Origin: a virus
Length of the DNA: 37,338 bases
Direction: 5' to 3' (one strand)
Virus record (IMG/VR): IMGVR_UViG_3300035703_000219
Coordinates: 1-37,338 of that record
Shown: piece by piece, positions 20,799 through 29,542 of the stretch
How the letters are laid out: each line of letters starts with the position of its first letter
Numbering within the stretch: the stretch's first letter is position 1
Translations under genes and position numbers: made by a program
The notes under the pieces: model-generated
The model's input: the letters and a program-made list of their open reading frames with translations, nothing else
What the model was told of the DNA's origin: nothing
The model's database searches: none

Positions 20799-21110
20799 TT
20801 ACCAAGGAAGCCCGTCAGCAGTTTGTATCTTTTGTTTAGCAATGTTTTGTTTCAATCCCTGCTCTATTTGATTCAATCGCTCAGGGGTTTGTTTACTCTG
20901 AACCCATGCAACAGTTTCAGCCTCTGTCAGTTGATCAAAAGGTATAAATGAAGGATCTGATGGGTCTTTATAAGATACTTTTTGATAAATATCTATGTTA
21001 GCAGTATATCCACCGTCAGTCATAGATACTTTGCAATAGACCATCGTAACCACACCTTCTGGTACTGTTCGTACTAAGTTATAAACACTCCATACCATTT
21101 GGTTATCCAT
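20799..21110 (-). CDS. Small virion-region protein of unknown function
   Basis: This 103-residue protein has a beta-rich N-terminal half (MVWSVYNLVRTVPEGVVTMV, then YTANIDIYQKVSY) and a helical C-terminal half (LTEAETVAWVQSK, LNQIEQGLKQNIAKQK). Small proteins of this form follow tail-fibre genes in several podoviruses and cyanophages and have no assigned role. It overlaps the fibre gene by eight bases. Confidence 0.62.
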   Translation of the reverse strand: MDNQMVWSVYNLVRTVPEGVVTMVYCKVSMTDGGYTANIDIYQKVSYKDPSDPSFIPFDQLTEAETVAWVQSKQTPERLNQIEQGLKQNIAKQKIQTADGLPW

Positions 21111-22248
21111 TTACTTTCTCCTTAAGCGCTTCTACTTCTGCTCTTAGTTTTTGAATCTCTTTTAGCATCGGTGATATTAGTTGTTCGTAATTGATACCAG
21201 AAACTTTACCATCTACAAACACACAAAGTTCAGGACGAATGTTAGCAACATCATCAGCGATAAGACCAAACTCTGTGTTGGGATTAACTTCCTCAGTATA
21301 ATTACCTTTACTATCTTTCTTTCGACGATTGTAAGATACCGGCTCTAAAGACATAATCCAGTTTGTATCTGCAATCGGTGTTATGTTTGCTTTAGATTCT
21401 CTAGTAGAAGACAAACCACCGATGTCTCCGGTGCTATCTATGTAAAGCGTTCGGTTGGTTGCGCCTACGGTATTCCCATAACTATTAGCAAATTTAACCC
21501 TACCATCTGCGCTTAATGAATATGTACGACCGTTAGCATTGACATTTAATGATGTATTTACATCAGTAGCAGCGTTAATTGCTACTTCACCAGTTGGGTC
21601 TATGAGAATCCTAACACCGCCGCCGTTAAAAATTCTTAATGGTAAATAAGATCCGCTTCCCCATATGCTTCCATTTAATGAACACTCGTCATCGTCAACA
21701 TAAATAGCTGTAAAGGTAGCGTTAGTTGGGTTTGAATTGTTGTTTACAATAAACGAGCAACCTTGAGCAGTGCCGTTAGGGATTGCTCCTACAGAAGTTG
21801 TACCATTAGTAGTGCTTGTTTGAAGAAGTGTTCTATTGTTTAGAGTTGCTGTGTCAAAATTACCTTGTAATCTTCGCGCATTTCCACTAAGAACCAAATT
21901 AGCTGCTACTGTTTGGTTAGCAGTAAAAGTCTGTGCCTCTTCTAAGAAAGCAAAAGTGCTATTACCAGCAACAGCAGGCACTGTCAATGTACGGGCAGCG
22001 TTGGTTGAATAGTTAATTGTTGCTTTACTTGCTTGAGATCCTACCACTAACGAATTAGCAGTGACGCTACCAGTAACAGTAAAGTTACCAGACAGAGTAG
22101 GGCTAGTAGCATCTAACTTAGAACTAATAGCAGAGGCGATGTTATTAAACTCAACATCAATCTCTGTGCCTTTAACAACCTTTGCTGGATTACCTGTGGT
22201 TAAAGAATCCTTAACAGCAAAGTTCGTACTTTTAACATAGTCTGCCAC
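21103..22248 (-). CDS. Tail fibre or spike with C-terminal S74 chaperone domain
   Basis: The protein is 381 residues starting at GTG 22248, right behind AAGGAGAATTAA. The middle is beta-rich, with repeated Asn/Thr/Ser strands. The C-terminal 110 residues (TRESKANITPIADTNWIMSL, then FGLIADDVANIRPELCVF and a final coiled coil) match the intramolecular chaperone of endosialidase family (peptidase S74). That domain helps the fibre trimerise and usually cuts itself off. The Ser and Lys of the RESKANI stretch fit the expected cleavage region. It probably binds the host surface. Confidence 0.85.
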   Translation of the reverse strand: MADYVKSTNFAVKDSLTTGNPAKVVKGTEIDVEFNNIASAISSKLDATSPTLSGNFTVTGSVTANSLVVGSQASKATINYSTNAARTLTVPAVAGNSTFAFLEEAQTFTANQTVAANLVLSGNARRLQGNFDTATLNNRTLLQTSTTNGTTSVGAIPNGTAQGCSFIVNNNSNPTNATFTAIYVDDDECSLNGSIWGSGSYLPLRIFNGGGVRILIDPTGEVAINAATDVNTSLNVNANGRTYSLSADGRVKFANSYGNTVGATNRTLYIDSTGDIGGLSSTRESKANITPIADTNWIMSLEPVSYNRRKKDSKGNYTEEVNPNTEFGLIADDVANIRPELCVFVDGKVSGINYEQLISPMLKEIQKLRAEVEALKEKVNG

Positions 22249-22258
22249 TTAATTCTCC

Positions 22259-23866
22259 TTAAATAACTATTTTGCCGATCTTAGATGCCACATCTATTTT
22301 CTGTATTGAGAAAGGATTACCACTAATTTCTGTCTCTAATCCTATCTGAACAATAGTACCAGCACCAGTAACATTAACAAAAAATCTTTCTAAGATTATA
22401 CCACCAAAGTATTCTGCTATGTTATACTCTGCGATACCATACTCATAGGCAGAACCACCAGCAAGTATCTTAGTCTGTGATAAGTAATTATCTTCGTAGT
22501 CAAAACCATACTTAACTGCTACTTGTGCACCACCACCACCAATGACAATAAACCCAATCTTTTTTAGTATCTTTAGTGTTGTAGGATTATCAAAGTCAAA
22601 ATGGTTTGTATAGTACGACAAACGGTAGGTAGTTCCATTATCATAGAAGCCAGAGTATTTACCAATGTATCCTGGCCTGCCTATCAAAAGTTCCTTTGCT
22701 TGATTAACAAAGAAAGCCTTTGGATCAATACTGTTCCAAGTAGTTACCCTTGCTGCGCCATTCTCTAATGCTGTTCTTGTATCAAAACAATAAACTACAC
22801 CTGTTGTTGGTAATGATAACAAATAGAAAGCATCACGATCATAGTAAACTGCTTTAATGTTCGTTGCTGTCTCTGATGCTACATTCTGCATTACCTCATC
22901 ACGGACATTCTTAGACATATCCCTGAATGGTAACGACTTCTCAATAATCACTCGTTGCAGACTACGGACACCAGCATCAGACAAGAAGATAACATCAGTA
23001 CCTGTGGTAGCAATACTATCCCTAGATATACAACCAATGTTAGGAATAAAATCTATTAATGTAAGCTGAGTAACATCTATAGGATTACCATAGATAGCAA
23101 TATTGTTCCTACCAAAGATAATTAAGAAACCATTATGTGCAGCAAGACCAACAATCTTATCGTTACTAGGAAAGACAGCGTTAAGTGACAGAGAACCACT
23201 ATCACCACCACTGAAGTCAGAACCATCTAACAACCTACTAAAATAAACTGTTTGGATGTCACCAACAATATCAGCCATCCATATACGACCATACGCTGCT
23301 AATGCACAGTTAGGCTTAAATGTAGATGTTGAATACCCTGCCGGTAATGAACCAACATCACCTAGTCGTTGGAATCCATAAGATCCATCGTGGTTATGTC
23401 CAGAACTGCTTAGGTTATGAAACACCAATACTTCATGTGCAGATTGTACAAGGTAAGCATGAGGCAATGCAGCAGAACCATCACCAAAAGGCAACGCTGC
23501 TGCTTGCCAATTATTAGCAGTGATGGTATAAGTTAAGTTACCGCTGTTAGTAGAGTTACGAACAGCAGCCGTGGTCATTGTGGTAGTACCGGTAAACAAT
23601 TTATTATTACCACCACTGATTAGTACATTGTTACCAGGAATGATAACTTCAAACAGAAACTGTACAGGGTTAGCGCTACCGAGATCAGTGTTGACTGTGG
23701 TGTTTACAGGAACCCATCCACGCCTAGCACCGATACGACCATATCTATCGATAACACAATTCTCTGCCTTTAATGCATACCCTGAAGATAGTTGTACACT
23801 GCTTTCTTGGCTGTTTAGACCAAGGAATCCTGGCGCACCGATGGAAGCAGTCTGTAACGGTCTCAT
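22259..23866 (-). CDS. Tail tube or stabilisation protein (P22 gp10 / T7 gp12-like)
   Basis: This 535-residue protein is rich in beta strands with repeated Gly/Asn turns, as expected for a propeller-like tail nozzle subunit. The N-terminus has GAPGFLGLNSQESSVQLSSG and AENCVIDRYGRIGARRGW, a pattern frequent in podovirus tail stabilisation proteins. It is coupled to the adaptor gene by a TAATG overlap. The exact T7 or P22 counterpart cannot be fixed without structure comparison. Confidence 0.75.
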   Translation of the reverse strand: MRPLQTASIGAPGFLGLNSQESSVQLSSGYALKAENCVIDRYGRIGARRGWVPVNTTVNTDLGSANPVQFLFEVIIPGNNVLISGGNNKLFTGTTTMTTAAVRNSTNSGNLTYTITANNWQAAALPFGDGSAALPHAYLVQSAHEVLVFHNLSSSGHNHDGSYGFQRLGDVGSLPAGYSTSTFKPNCALAAYGRIWMADIVGDIQTVYFSRLLDGSDFSGGDSGSLSLNAVFPSNDKIVGLAAHNGFLIIFGRNNIAIYGNPIDVTQLTLIDFIPNIGCISRDSIATTGTDVIFLSDAGVRSLQRVIIEKSLPFRDMSKNVRDEVMQNVASETATNIKAVYYDRDAFYLLSLPTTGVVYCFDTRTALENGAARVTTWNSIDPKAFFVNQAKELLIGRPGYIGKYSGFYDNGTTYRLSYYTNHFDFDNPTTLKILKKIGFIVIGGGGAQVAVKYGFDYEDNYLSQTKILAGGSAYEYGIAEYNIAEYFGGIILERFFVNVTGAGTIVQIGLETEISGNPFSIQKIDVASKIGKIVI

Positions 23867-24528
23867 TAGTAATCAACCCAAGTGATTTCATCAGGATAAC
23901 GGTTAGCCTCAGCAGCGATGTGGTCTGACAGCGACTGAAGATACAACTGATATGCTTCAGTGCTGTTGATACCAGAGTCCTCACCACGCTCTAACAATGC
24001 CTTGGAATAGGCCAAAAACTCGATAGGTTCGGCTGGTACAATAATTTGATCTGTGCTAGCAGACAAAGGTAGCGTAGGCTTGATGACGTTAAAATACAGG
24101 TTGTAGACACCATCAGGAACAGGATAGACATCTACCAGTGTATCACCATCAGCAGTAACACCGTTAAAGTTAAATAACTCTGGAGCACCACGCTGTACAG
24201 GGTTACCAGCGTTAAGAAACAACTCGTTCATAGCCGTTGTTGTTTCCATCGTCATTGTCCAGTTACTTTGCTCATTGATGACATCAATAAGACGAAAGCG
24301 CTGACCAATACCTTGTAAAGAGTAAGTAAACAAGTCAGCAGTGGTTTGAACAGGAATAGTCTCTGATAGAGCGTTCCAATTATAAGCATCTTCTACTTGA
24401 CGCTTTGCATCATTGACAAACCTACCAATCAACTTAGAGTAGGAAGTGTCAGTAACAGCAGTAACTTCGTTCTCACGAAGCCTGATCAATACATTATTAA
24501 CTGTTTCAAGATAAGTTTGGTTAGCCAT
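23866..24528 (-). CDS. Tail adaptor protein (T7 gp11-like)
   Basis: The protein is 220 residues. The N-terminus (TYLETVNNVLIRLRENEVTA, then YSKLIGRFVNDAKRQVEDAYNWNAL) is the signature helical part of podovirus head-to-tail adaptors that join portal and nozzle. Its place directly ahead of the nozzle protein supports this. It starts three bases after the preceding small gene. Confidence 0.8.
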   Translation of the reverse strand: MANQTYLETVNNVLIRLRENEVTAVTDTSYSKLIGRFVNDAKRQVEDAYNWNALSETIPVQTTADLFTYSLQGIGQRFRLIDVINEQSNWTMTMETTTAMNELFLNAGNPVQRGAPELFNFNGVTADGDTLVDVYPVPDGVYNLYFNVIKPTLPLSASTDQIIVPAEPIEFLAYSKALLERGEDSGINSTEAYQLYLQSLSDHIAAEANRYPDEITWVDY

Positions 24529-24774
24529 TTAGCAGTCCCATTTCTTTAGTGCCAGTGCCTTCCTTGTAGGTCTGCCTTTCTCGTCCTTCATTGGACCAGA
24601 CACACCTGACATCCTTGCACAGAATGATTTCCTTCGTTTAGCAGCAGTGGGTGACTTTGCTGCTTCCTTGGCTGATACTGGTGGTTTAAGATTAGCACCT
24701 TCAGTACGCTTGAAGTAATCTCGACCCTTCTGGTTCAAACCACCTTCTTTGTTCTGATATGCCTTCTTAACCAT
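24529..24774 (-). CDS. Small basic protein with conserved phage pattern
   Basis: This 81-residue protein is very basic. The C-terminal half RRKSFCARMSGVSGPMKDEKG then GRPTRKALALKKWDC is a conserved pattern I have seen in many aquatic phages (a DUF-type family of unknown role). It lies among several tiny basic genes. Its positive charge would suit DNA contact inside the virion, which is inference. Confidence 0.7.
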   Translation of the reverse strand: MVKKAYQNKEGGLNQKGRDYFKRTEGANLKPPVSAKEAAKSPTAAKRRKSFCARMSGVSGPMKDEKGRPTRKALALKKWDC

Positions 24775-24968
24775 TATGTTTGATCCTTTTTACTGATAGG
24801 AAGACAAACACCTTCAATCATGTCTACATCTACTTCTGATTCAATCTTATGTATAGCCCTCATAGCAACGGCTTGACACTCTCGTTCGCTGTAGAAGTTT
24901 TCATCAGACTTCCAGAAGGCACATTGACCATCAATACAGAAAACAACCACAGCGATAAAGAATTTCAT
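24774..24968 (-). CDS. Small secreted or membrane-anchored protein
   Basis: The 64-residue protein has a short N-terminal hydrophobic segment ([18 protein letters not shown]) like a signal sequence, then a charged helical body with cysteines at about 11, 16, 31 and 55. It may act in the periplasm. The family is not recognised. It starts in an overlap with the preceding gene and ends in a TAATG overlap with the next. Confidence 0.6.
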   Translation of the reverse strand: MKFFIAVVVFCIDGQCAFWKSDENFYSERECQAVAMRAIHKIESEVDVDMIEGVCLPISKKDQT

Positions 24969-25099
24969 TTCTTTTTCTTAGCCTTTCTTGCCGTTGATAA
25001 GGCAATGGCAATTGCTTGCTTCTGAGGCTTCCCTGACTTCATCTCTTTACGAATGTTCTCAGAGATAGTCTTCTTAGAGTAACCTTGCTTCAGTGGCAT
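24965..25099 (-). CDS. Tiny Lys-rich phage protein (DUF6496-like)
   Basis: This 44-residue frame ([20 protein letters not shown], then a helix [18 protein letters not shown]) matches a widespread small phage protein of unknown role. It is about 30% Lys or Arg. It was too short for ordinary gene finding, but couplings on both sides (TGATG-type overlaps) and a conserved pattern make it real. Confidence 0.75.
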   Translation of the reverse strand: MPLKQGYSKKTISENIRKEMKSGKPQKQAIAIALSTARKAKKKK

Positions 25100-25257
25100 T
25101 ACTTCTTCCTTTTCTTTGCTGTGTTAGCAGCGTCCTTGAAGTCTTGTGCCGATGGTGCGCCTTTGCTACCTACCTTACGCATACGCTCACCAGAACCCTC
25201 AGCAATGCGCTTACGCTTGGCTTGAATGTTAGCGTATAGTCCTGGTTTAGTAGCCAC
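25099..25257 (-). CDS. Tiny basic phage protein, GTG start
   Basis: The protein is 52 residues from GTG 25257. The sequence [20 protein letters not shown] then [20 protein letters not shown] ends in Lys/Arg. I have seen this pattern ([19 protein letters not shown]) in many podoviruses beside the protein above. Its function is unknown. It overlaps the gene before it by 11 bases. Confidence 0.75.
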   Translation of the reverse strand: MATKPGLYANIQAKRKRIAEGSGERMRKVGSKGAPSAQDFKDAANTAKKRKK

Positions 25258-25357
25258 GTTTAACCTTCTTCTCTTTCATACCACCATTCTTCTTCATACA
25301 CTTACCAGCTTTCTTACATTTTGCAGGACTAGGACAACCAGGGCAAGGTTTAAACAT
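25247..25357 (-). CDS. Tiny Cys/Lys-rich protein
   Basis: The 36-residue frame has a strong ribosome binding site (AAGGAG) seven bases before ATG 25357. Four cysteines (CPGCPSPAKCKKAGKC, residues 5-20) suggest a metal-binding knuckle, followed by a Lys-rich tail. It is typical of the small basic proteins that lie between tail genes in aquatic podoviruses. Its function is unknown. Confidence 0.65.
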   Translation of the reverse strand: MFKPCPGCPSPAKCKKAGKCMKKNGGMKEKKVKRGY

Positions 25358-25367
25358 AGTAACTCCT

Positions 25368-25721
25368 TTAGGTATTAAACTGAACTGCTAACTTAGGATC
25401 TAACTCTAGTGATACAATGAAGGTAAAAGTAGTAAGGTTATCTTGTTGCTCTACTCGTATCTCATCACCTTCTTCTAACACTACATACTTACCATCACCA
25501 CCCCACTCTACTCCAGTACCAGCGTTGAATGAAGCATTAACTATTCCATATTCTTCGTTGGTAGAAGCATCATACCAATATACTGTTGCTGTCTTGTTGT
25601 TAGCACCGATGTTAGCAACATACAACAATGTCCACAATGCTGTCTGGTGCGTAGGAACAGTATAGATAGTTTCCTTAGCAGCAGTGGCTTTAGTCTTGCC
25701 TTTACTAATCTTTCTTGACAT
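25368..25721 (-). CDS. Small beta-rich virion-region protein
   Basis: The protein is 117 residues. The N-terminus is basic (MSRKISKGKTKATAAKET). The rest is beta-rich, with VPTHQTALWTLLYVANIGAN, then ATVYWYDAS and LEEGDEIRVEQQ, similar to small tail or neck-associated proteins found in marine and freshwater phages. The role is unproven. It overlaps the holin-like gene before it by 17 bases. Confidence 0.6.
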   Translation of the reverse strand: MSRKISKGKTKATAAKETIYTVPTHQTALWTLLYVANIGANNKTATVYWYDASTNEEYGIVNASFNAGTGVEWGGDGKYVVLEEGDEIRVEQQDNLTTFTFIVSLELDPKLAVQFNT

Positions 25722-25893
25722 TGTTCTTTCCTAACCAGCCTCTTACTGTTTCCGTTTCGAATATACGAAATAAAGTCCACACAATCGTTAGTAAAGCCGC
25801 TATAGCCGGTAACACTTCTGCTAGTGTTCCTACCACAGTTACCAGTGATACTGCATCACCAGCAGCTTTAGCAGTTTCATGTTGCATTGCCAT
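25705..25893 (-). CDS. Small holin-like membrane protein
   Basis: This 62-residue protein has a hydrophilic N-terminus (MAMQHETAKAAGDAVS), then hydrophobic segments from about 17 to 45 (VVGTLAEVLPAIAALLTIVW), and a charged C-terminus. The pattern AVS.VTVVGTL then LPAIAALLT.VWTL.RI.ET.TV fits small phage proteins usually labelled class II holins, like T7 gp17.5. A second, different holin candidate lies at 15524. Its location next to a separate promoter suggests expression could be set apart from the main lysis cassette. Confidence 0.65.
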   Translation of the reverse strand: MAMQHETAKAAGDAVSLVTVVGTLAEVLPAIAALLTIVWTLFRIFETETVRGWLGKNNVKKD

Positions 25894-25895
25894 AC

Positions 25896-26948
25896 TTAGC
25901 CCTTTGTCATCTCTAGTAGGTTGGTTTGTAGTCTAGGATCATCAGGGGAGAACTCTAACGCTTTCTTGCACAGTGCAATGGCTTGATCTTTGTAACCAAG
26001 ATTCCATGCCGCTATGCTGGCTAGGTCGTATGGCTTTGCTCCCCATACACTTGGGTCCATTGTGTAGACCTCTTCTTTTTGGACAATCTCTAATGCTTTC
26101 ATGGCAGACGAATAACAATCTAGCCACTGTTGTTTCATGTAACAACTTAACGATAACTCAACCCAAGGCTCTCTAGTGTTAGGTGCTTCAGCACAGGCCC
26201 GACGATACCACTGGATTGCTGTATCACCCTGGCCTAGTTCATCGTAACACTTACCTAGTAAACGCATTGCATAGCAACGCTCATTAGGCCATGTAGCCTC
26301 TGGCATACTTAGGTATTTGTTCAGTGCTTCTATCGCTTCCTGCCACTTACTATAGAATGTCAGTTCTCTAGCATAGTAAAAGGCATTGCGAGGACACCGT
26401 GGATCTTCTGTTACCGCTACCTTCAGTAAGTCTAAATACTGCCCCCTAGACTTAGTAGGATCAGGCATATGAACAACTAATAACTTATCTGTCCATGCCC
26501 ATACTTCGTTAGTTCTTATATCTGGTACTGGATACTCATGACAAGGATGATGCCAGTGATACCCTTTCCTATGGTGTATCTTTTCATAGTAGAAGGCAAT
26601 ACCACAACCCCAGTCAAACTTGTATCGTAACCTAGTGGTGTCGTCCTTCCAGACTCTTTCAATTTCTTCACGCCACCCAGGTTGCAATACTTCATCTAAA
26701 TCTAAACTAACACAAACATCAACATCAGAAGGTATTAGTGCTAGTGCTGCATCCCTGGCTTTATCAAACCTCCAAGGATTTATACATATGTTATATACCG
26801 TTGCTCCACACTGCTTTGCTAGTTCAACAGTATTATCAGTAGAACCTGTGTCTGCTATCAGTATTACATCAGCATCTTTGGCAGATTCACAAAAACGCTC
26901 TACAAACTGTTCTTCATTCTTACTGATTGCATACACTGCTATTTTCAT
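25896..26948 (-). CDS. Glycosyltransferase (GT2-like) with TPR repeats
   Basis: The protein is 350 residues from ATG 26948 (GAGG six bases upstream); the ATG at 26954 abuts the ribosome binding site and is less likely. The N-terminal GT-A domain begins KIAVYAISKNEEQFVERF, followed by ADTGSTDNT and the metal-binding DLD (about 83-85). The C-terminal part (about 190-350) has TPR-like helical pairs (AIEALNKYL, LLGKCYDELGQGDTAIQWYRRA). This two-part form occurs in phage and bacterial sugar transferases. It may glycosylate a virion protein or the host surface. It has its own promoter, which is unusual inside a tail operon. Confidence 0.88.
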   Translation of the reverse strand: MKIAVYAISKNEEQFVERFCESAKDADVILIADTGSTDNTVELAKQCGATVYNICINPWRFDKARDAALALIPSDVDVCVSLDLDEVLQPGWREEIERVWKDDTTRLRYKFDWGCGIAFYYEKIHHRKGYHWHHPCHEYPVPDIRTNEVWAWTDKLLVVHMPDPTKSRGQYLDLLKVAVTEDPRCPRNAFYYARELTFYSKWQEAIEALNKYLSMPEATWPNERCYAMRLLGKCYDELGQGDTAIQWYRRACAEAPNTREPWVELSLSCYMKQQWLDCYSSAMKALEIVQKEEVYTMDPSVWGAKPYDLASIAAWNLGYKDQAIALCKKALEFSPDDPRLQTNLLEMTKG

Positions 26949-26971
26949 AGGCATCCTCTAAAATAACTATC

Positions 26972-27000
26972 AGGATACCAAATTTTTACTACTTTGTCAA
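26972..27000 (-). promoter_or_regulatory. Sigma70-type promoter upstream of the glycosyltransferase gene
   Basis: Minus strand: -35 TTGACA (27000-26995, perfect), a 17-bp spacer, -10 TATCCT (26977-26972, four of six) preceded by TGG, an extended -10. It sits in the gap between the fibre-assembly gene and the glycosyltransferase gene, one of the few gaps in this arm. Confidence 0.65.
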
Positions 27001-27004
27001 GTAT

Positions 27005-27451
27005 TTAATCAATGTTTCCTGAAATAATTTGTTCTGGTGTTGCAGGTAACTCAACATTAGGGAAGTTAGGGTCTTGAGGGAGATTACGCAATGCTTGACG
27101 ATAAGCAGCCCAAGCAGTACGATCAACAGGTGCATCTAATACCTGTGTCCAGTCACTATTCATCAGAGCAATATCACGCTGTCTACGCAACTGTGCTGCT
27201 TTGGTATCAACTTCAGCAGCAAGGTCTTCTGCTGTTTTGTCAGCAACCTGTACCACATAAGCCCAACCATTCTGAATGTAAGGCTCGGTTGGTACTAGCT
27301 TCTGTGTCTCACGGTTATGCGGTATAAAAGCATTAACTTTATACGCACCTTGCTCTTCTAAGAACTCATTACTAGGACCAGTAGCAGAGAAAGATACTTG
27401 AGGAAACATATCCTTGTAATGAGCGATAACACCATCTTTGTAAATCTGCAT
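27005..27451 (-). CDS. Tail fibre assembly chaperone (Phage_tail_APC-like)
   Basis: The protein is 148 residues. The C-terminal part (QLRRQRDIALMNSDWTQVLD, then WAAYRQALRNLPQDPNFPNV) is the clear signature of phage tail-assembly chaperones, which help fibres fold and attach. The N-terminal half is variable. It follows the LamG-like and collagen-like fibre genes, consistent with service to those proteins. Confidence 0.88.
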   Translation of the reverse strand: MQIYKDGVIAHYKDMFPQVSFSATGPSNEFLEEQGAYKVNAFIPHNRETQKLVPTEPYIQNGWAYVVQVADKTAEDLAAEVDTKAAQLRRQRDIALMNSDWTQVLDAPVDRTAWAAYRQALRNLPQDPNFPNVELPATPEQIISGNID

Positions 27452-27460
27452 TGTTTACTC

Positions 27461-29542
27461 CTATTGATCAGGGAATTCTTTAGTAGGCGCAGTAAAGTTA
27501 GCGGTGTATCTCGCCACGCCCTTGGTAATACGAAGATCGTCGATGTAGCCGTTGAATGGAAAATAAAGGCCAGGAGCGCCACCGGCGCTATAGTTGGTAA
27601 TTCCAACAAGGGTTAATGGCTGCGATTTATACGTTGACAGACTAACAGTTCCGCTTGCTGATCCGTTAATATAAAACGTCAAGGTTCCGCTGCTTCTTAC
27701 CCAGGCAACATGATTCCATGTTTGCCCAGATATAGTTGATGTTGCGTCATCTGATGTGGCAGCAATACCACCATTTAAGACTGCCGAGGAAAAAACCGCA
27801 TAAACAGTTCCTGACTTTTGAACCGCAAAAACTGCTATTTCTGTTGTTGATGCGTATTTTTGTATTCTTGGCGTGTATGTCCCTGCATCGGTCATATACA
27901 ACCAAGCCTCTACCGTAAAATCTTCACCAACATTAAAGTTAATCGCATCTGGGAATTTCAAATAATCCCCAGTCCCATCAAACTTCATCGAGCCGGTGCC
28001 GAACTTCTTGACGCTGGTATCTATCTGAGCATTGCCGACTGTCTCTAGGTTGTTCTTGGCGGTGCTGTCTAAGATGCCAGCGTTGGTGAAGTTGCAGAGG
28101 AGGCTGGTGTTGGTGATGGCTGTGAGGGGTGCTGTTGGTCCACCGGCGGGAGGCGTTACCGCTGTGCCTTTGACAATACGAACATTTGATAAATACCCTG
28201 TTATTGGTAATTGAGATGTTCCAGTAGTTGTAGTACCAGTAGCGCCAACAAACAAATTGTTTCCATTATTTACTGTTCCAGACAGTGTTCCTGTTGCCCT
28301 AGAAACACCATTTACATAAACAGTAACAGTGGTTGATGACCTTACTACAGCAATATGATTCCATGAGTTTGGAACCCAAACACTACCAGCAGTAGTGGCA
28401 ACAGCTGTGTTTCCAACATAGAAAACAACATCACCTGCGTTTGTAACAGAAGTACCAATACCCCATCCATTTGTAGATGATATATAGTTACCAATAAAAT
28501 CCTGCCTAGAAGAACTTGATGTTAAATAAATCCATGCTTCAATAGTAAAATTAGCATCAAAAGAAAAAGCAGCGTTGTTAGCTAGGCTTAAGGTATCACT
28601 AGTCCCATCAAAATACCCACTCCCGCCATTAGTGCTTGCAGAGTAAGCAGCAGAGGGTGCGAAAGGACTGAAGGGGGTTACACGCACATCACCGTTGCGA
28701 GTGATAGCAAATGCGTTTGTGCTGTTGTCTACAAATCGATTGGATTGGCAGGTGAGTAGGGAAGTGTTGGTGATGTTGGTGAGGGGTGTGGTTGGCGGGG
28801 TAAAAATCGTCGCCCCTACAGTTGTACTTGAAGTTGAATAAGCAGAAACAACAGAACCTTTTACTAATCTTAGGTTAGATATGTACCCAAAAAACGGATT
28901 GACGAAAGTGCCACTTGTATAACCAAGAATGCCGATAGTCAATACCTGTGCGTTGTCGCTTAGACTTATTGAACTTGTTGCGGTTGCTTCTAAAACACCA
29001 TTCAAAAACAAACGAAATGTAGTTCCCGATCTAGTTACCGCAACGTGATGCCAGGTATTTGAAGCAACCGTTGTTGGCCCAGAGACATCTATATCCCAAG
29101 TGCTTCCAGAAGAAAACAGCATTCCAAGTTTATTAGTATTTCTTATTTGAACAGCAAAAGCGCCTTCCCCGCCAGCAGTATCTCTATCACTTTTTGCGAC
29201 AATCAATCTGTTTGTTGAATCTGCGGTTGCGTACACCCAAGATTCAATCGTGAAATCGCCACTACCAAATTCAAAAGCAGCATTATCCGCAAGCGTCAGG
29301 TAATCACCCGTACCATCAAAATAATTACTCCACTCCCCCGCACCTACACTAAATGGGCTAAACGTGCCTTGGGTGGTGTTGCCATTGCGGGTAATGGTGA
29401 AGTTGTTGGTAGAGGAGTCTAGGAAAGTGTTGTTCTGTGCGCCGTTGGTTCCATCGCCGTGGAGGAGTAGGACGGTTTGCTTGAAGTTGGGGTCAGTCTC
29501 TGCTGCCCCTCCTCTAGCCAATGCTTTTAATACATTACTCAT
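27461..29542 (-). CDS. Triple LamG/concanavalin A-like fibre protein
   Basis: This 693-residue protein contains three related jelly-roll lectin-like domains, at about 20-240, 250-460 and 470-690. Each has the same elements: a DGTGDYL or DGTSDTL strand, FTIE.WVY or FTVEAWLY, W.H.A..RS, and a GYI.NLR.VKG or GYIDDLRITKG C-terminal strand. Linkers repeat PLT.ITNTSLL. Such proteins bind sugars on host surfaces. The DNA encoding the linkers is GC-rich, while the domains are AT-rich. Tandem, divergent lectin domains suggest domain swapping. It starts at an overlap with the collagen-like gene. Confidence 0.88.
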   Translation of the reverse strand: MSNVLKALARGGAAETDPNFKQTVLLLHGDGTNGAQNNTFLDSSTNNFTITRNGNTTQGTFSPFSVGAGEWSNYFDGTGDYLTLADNAAFEFGSGDFTIESWVYATADSTNRLIVAKSDRDTAGGEGAFAVQIRNTNKLGMLFSSGSTWDIDVSGPTTVASNTWHHVAVTRSGTTFRLFLNGVLEATATSSISLSDNAQVLTIGILGYTSGTFVNPFFGYISNLRLVKGSVVSAYSTSSTTVGATIFTPPTTPLTNITNTSLLTCQSNRFVDNSTNAFAITRNGDVRVTPFSPFAPSAAYSASTNGGSGYFDGTSDTLSLANNAAFSFDANFTIEAWIYLTSSSSRQDFIGNYISSTNGWGIGTSVTNAGDVVFYVGNTAVATTAGSVWVPNSWNHIAVVRSSTTVTVYVNGVSRATGTLSGTVNNGNNLFVGATGTTTTGTSQLPITGYLSNVRIVKGTAVTPPAGGPTAPLTAITNTSLLCNFTNAGILDSTAKNNLETVGNAQIDTSVKKFGTGSMKFDGTGDYLKFPDAINFNVGEDFTVEAWLYMTDAGTYTPRIQKYASTTEIAVFAVQKSGTVYAVFSSAVLNGGIAATSDDATSTISGQTWNHVAWVRSSGTLTFYINGSASGTVSLSTYKSQPLTLVGITNYSAGGAPGLYFPFNGYIDDLRITKGVARYTANFTAPTKEFPDQ

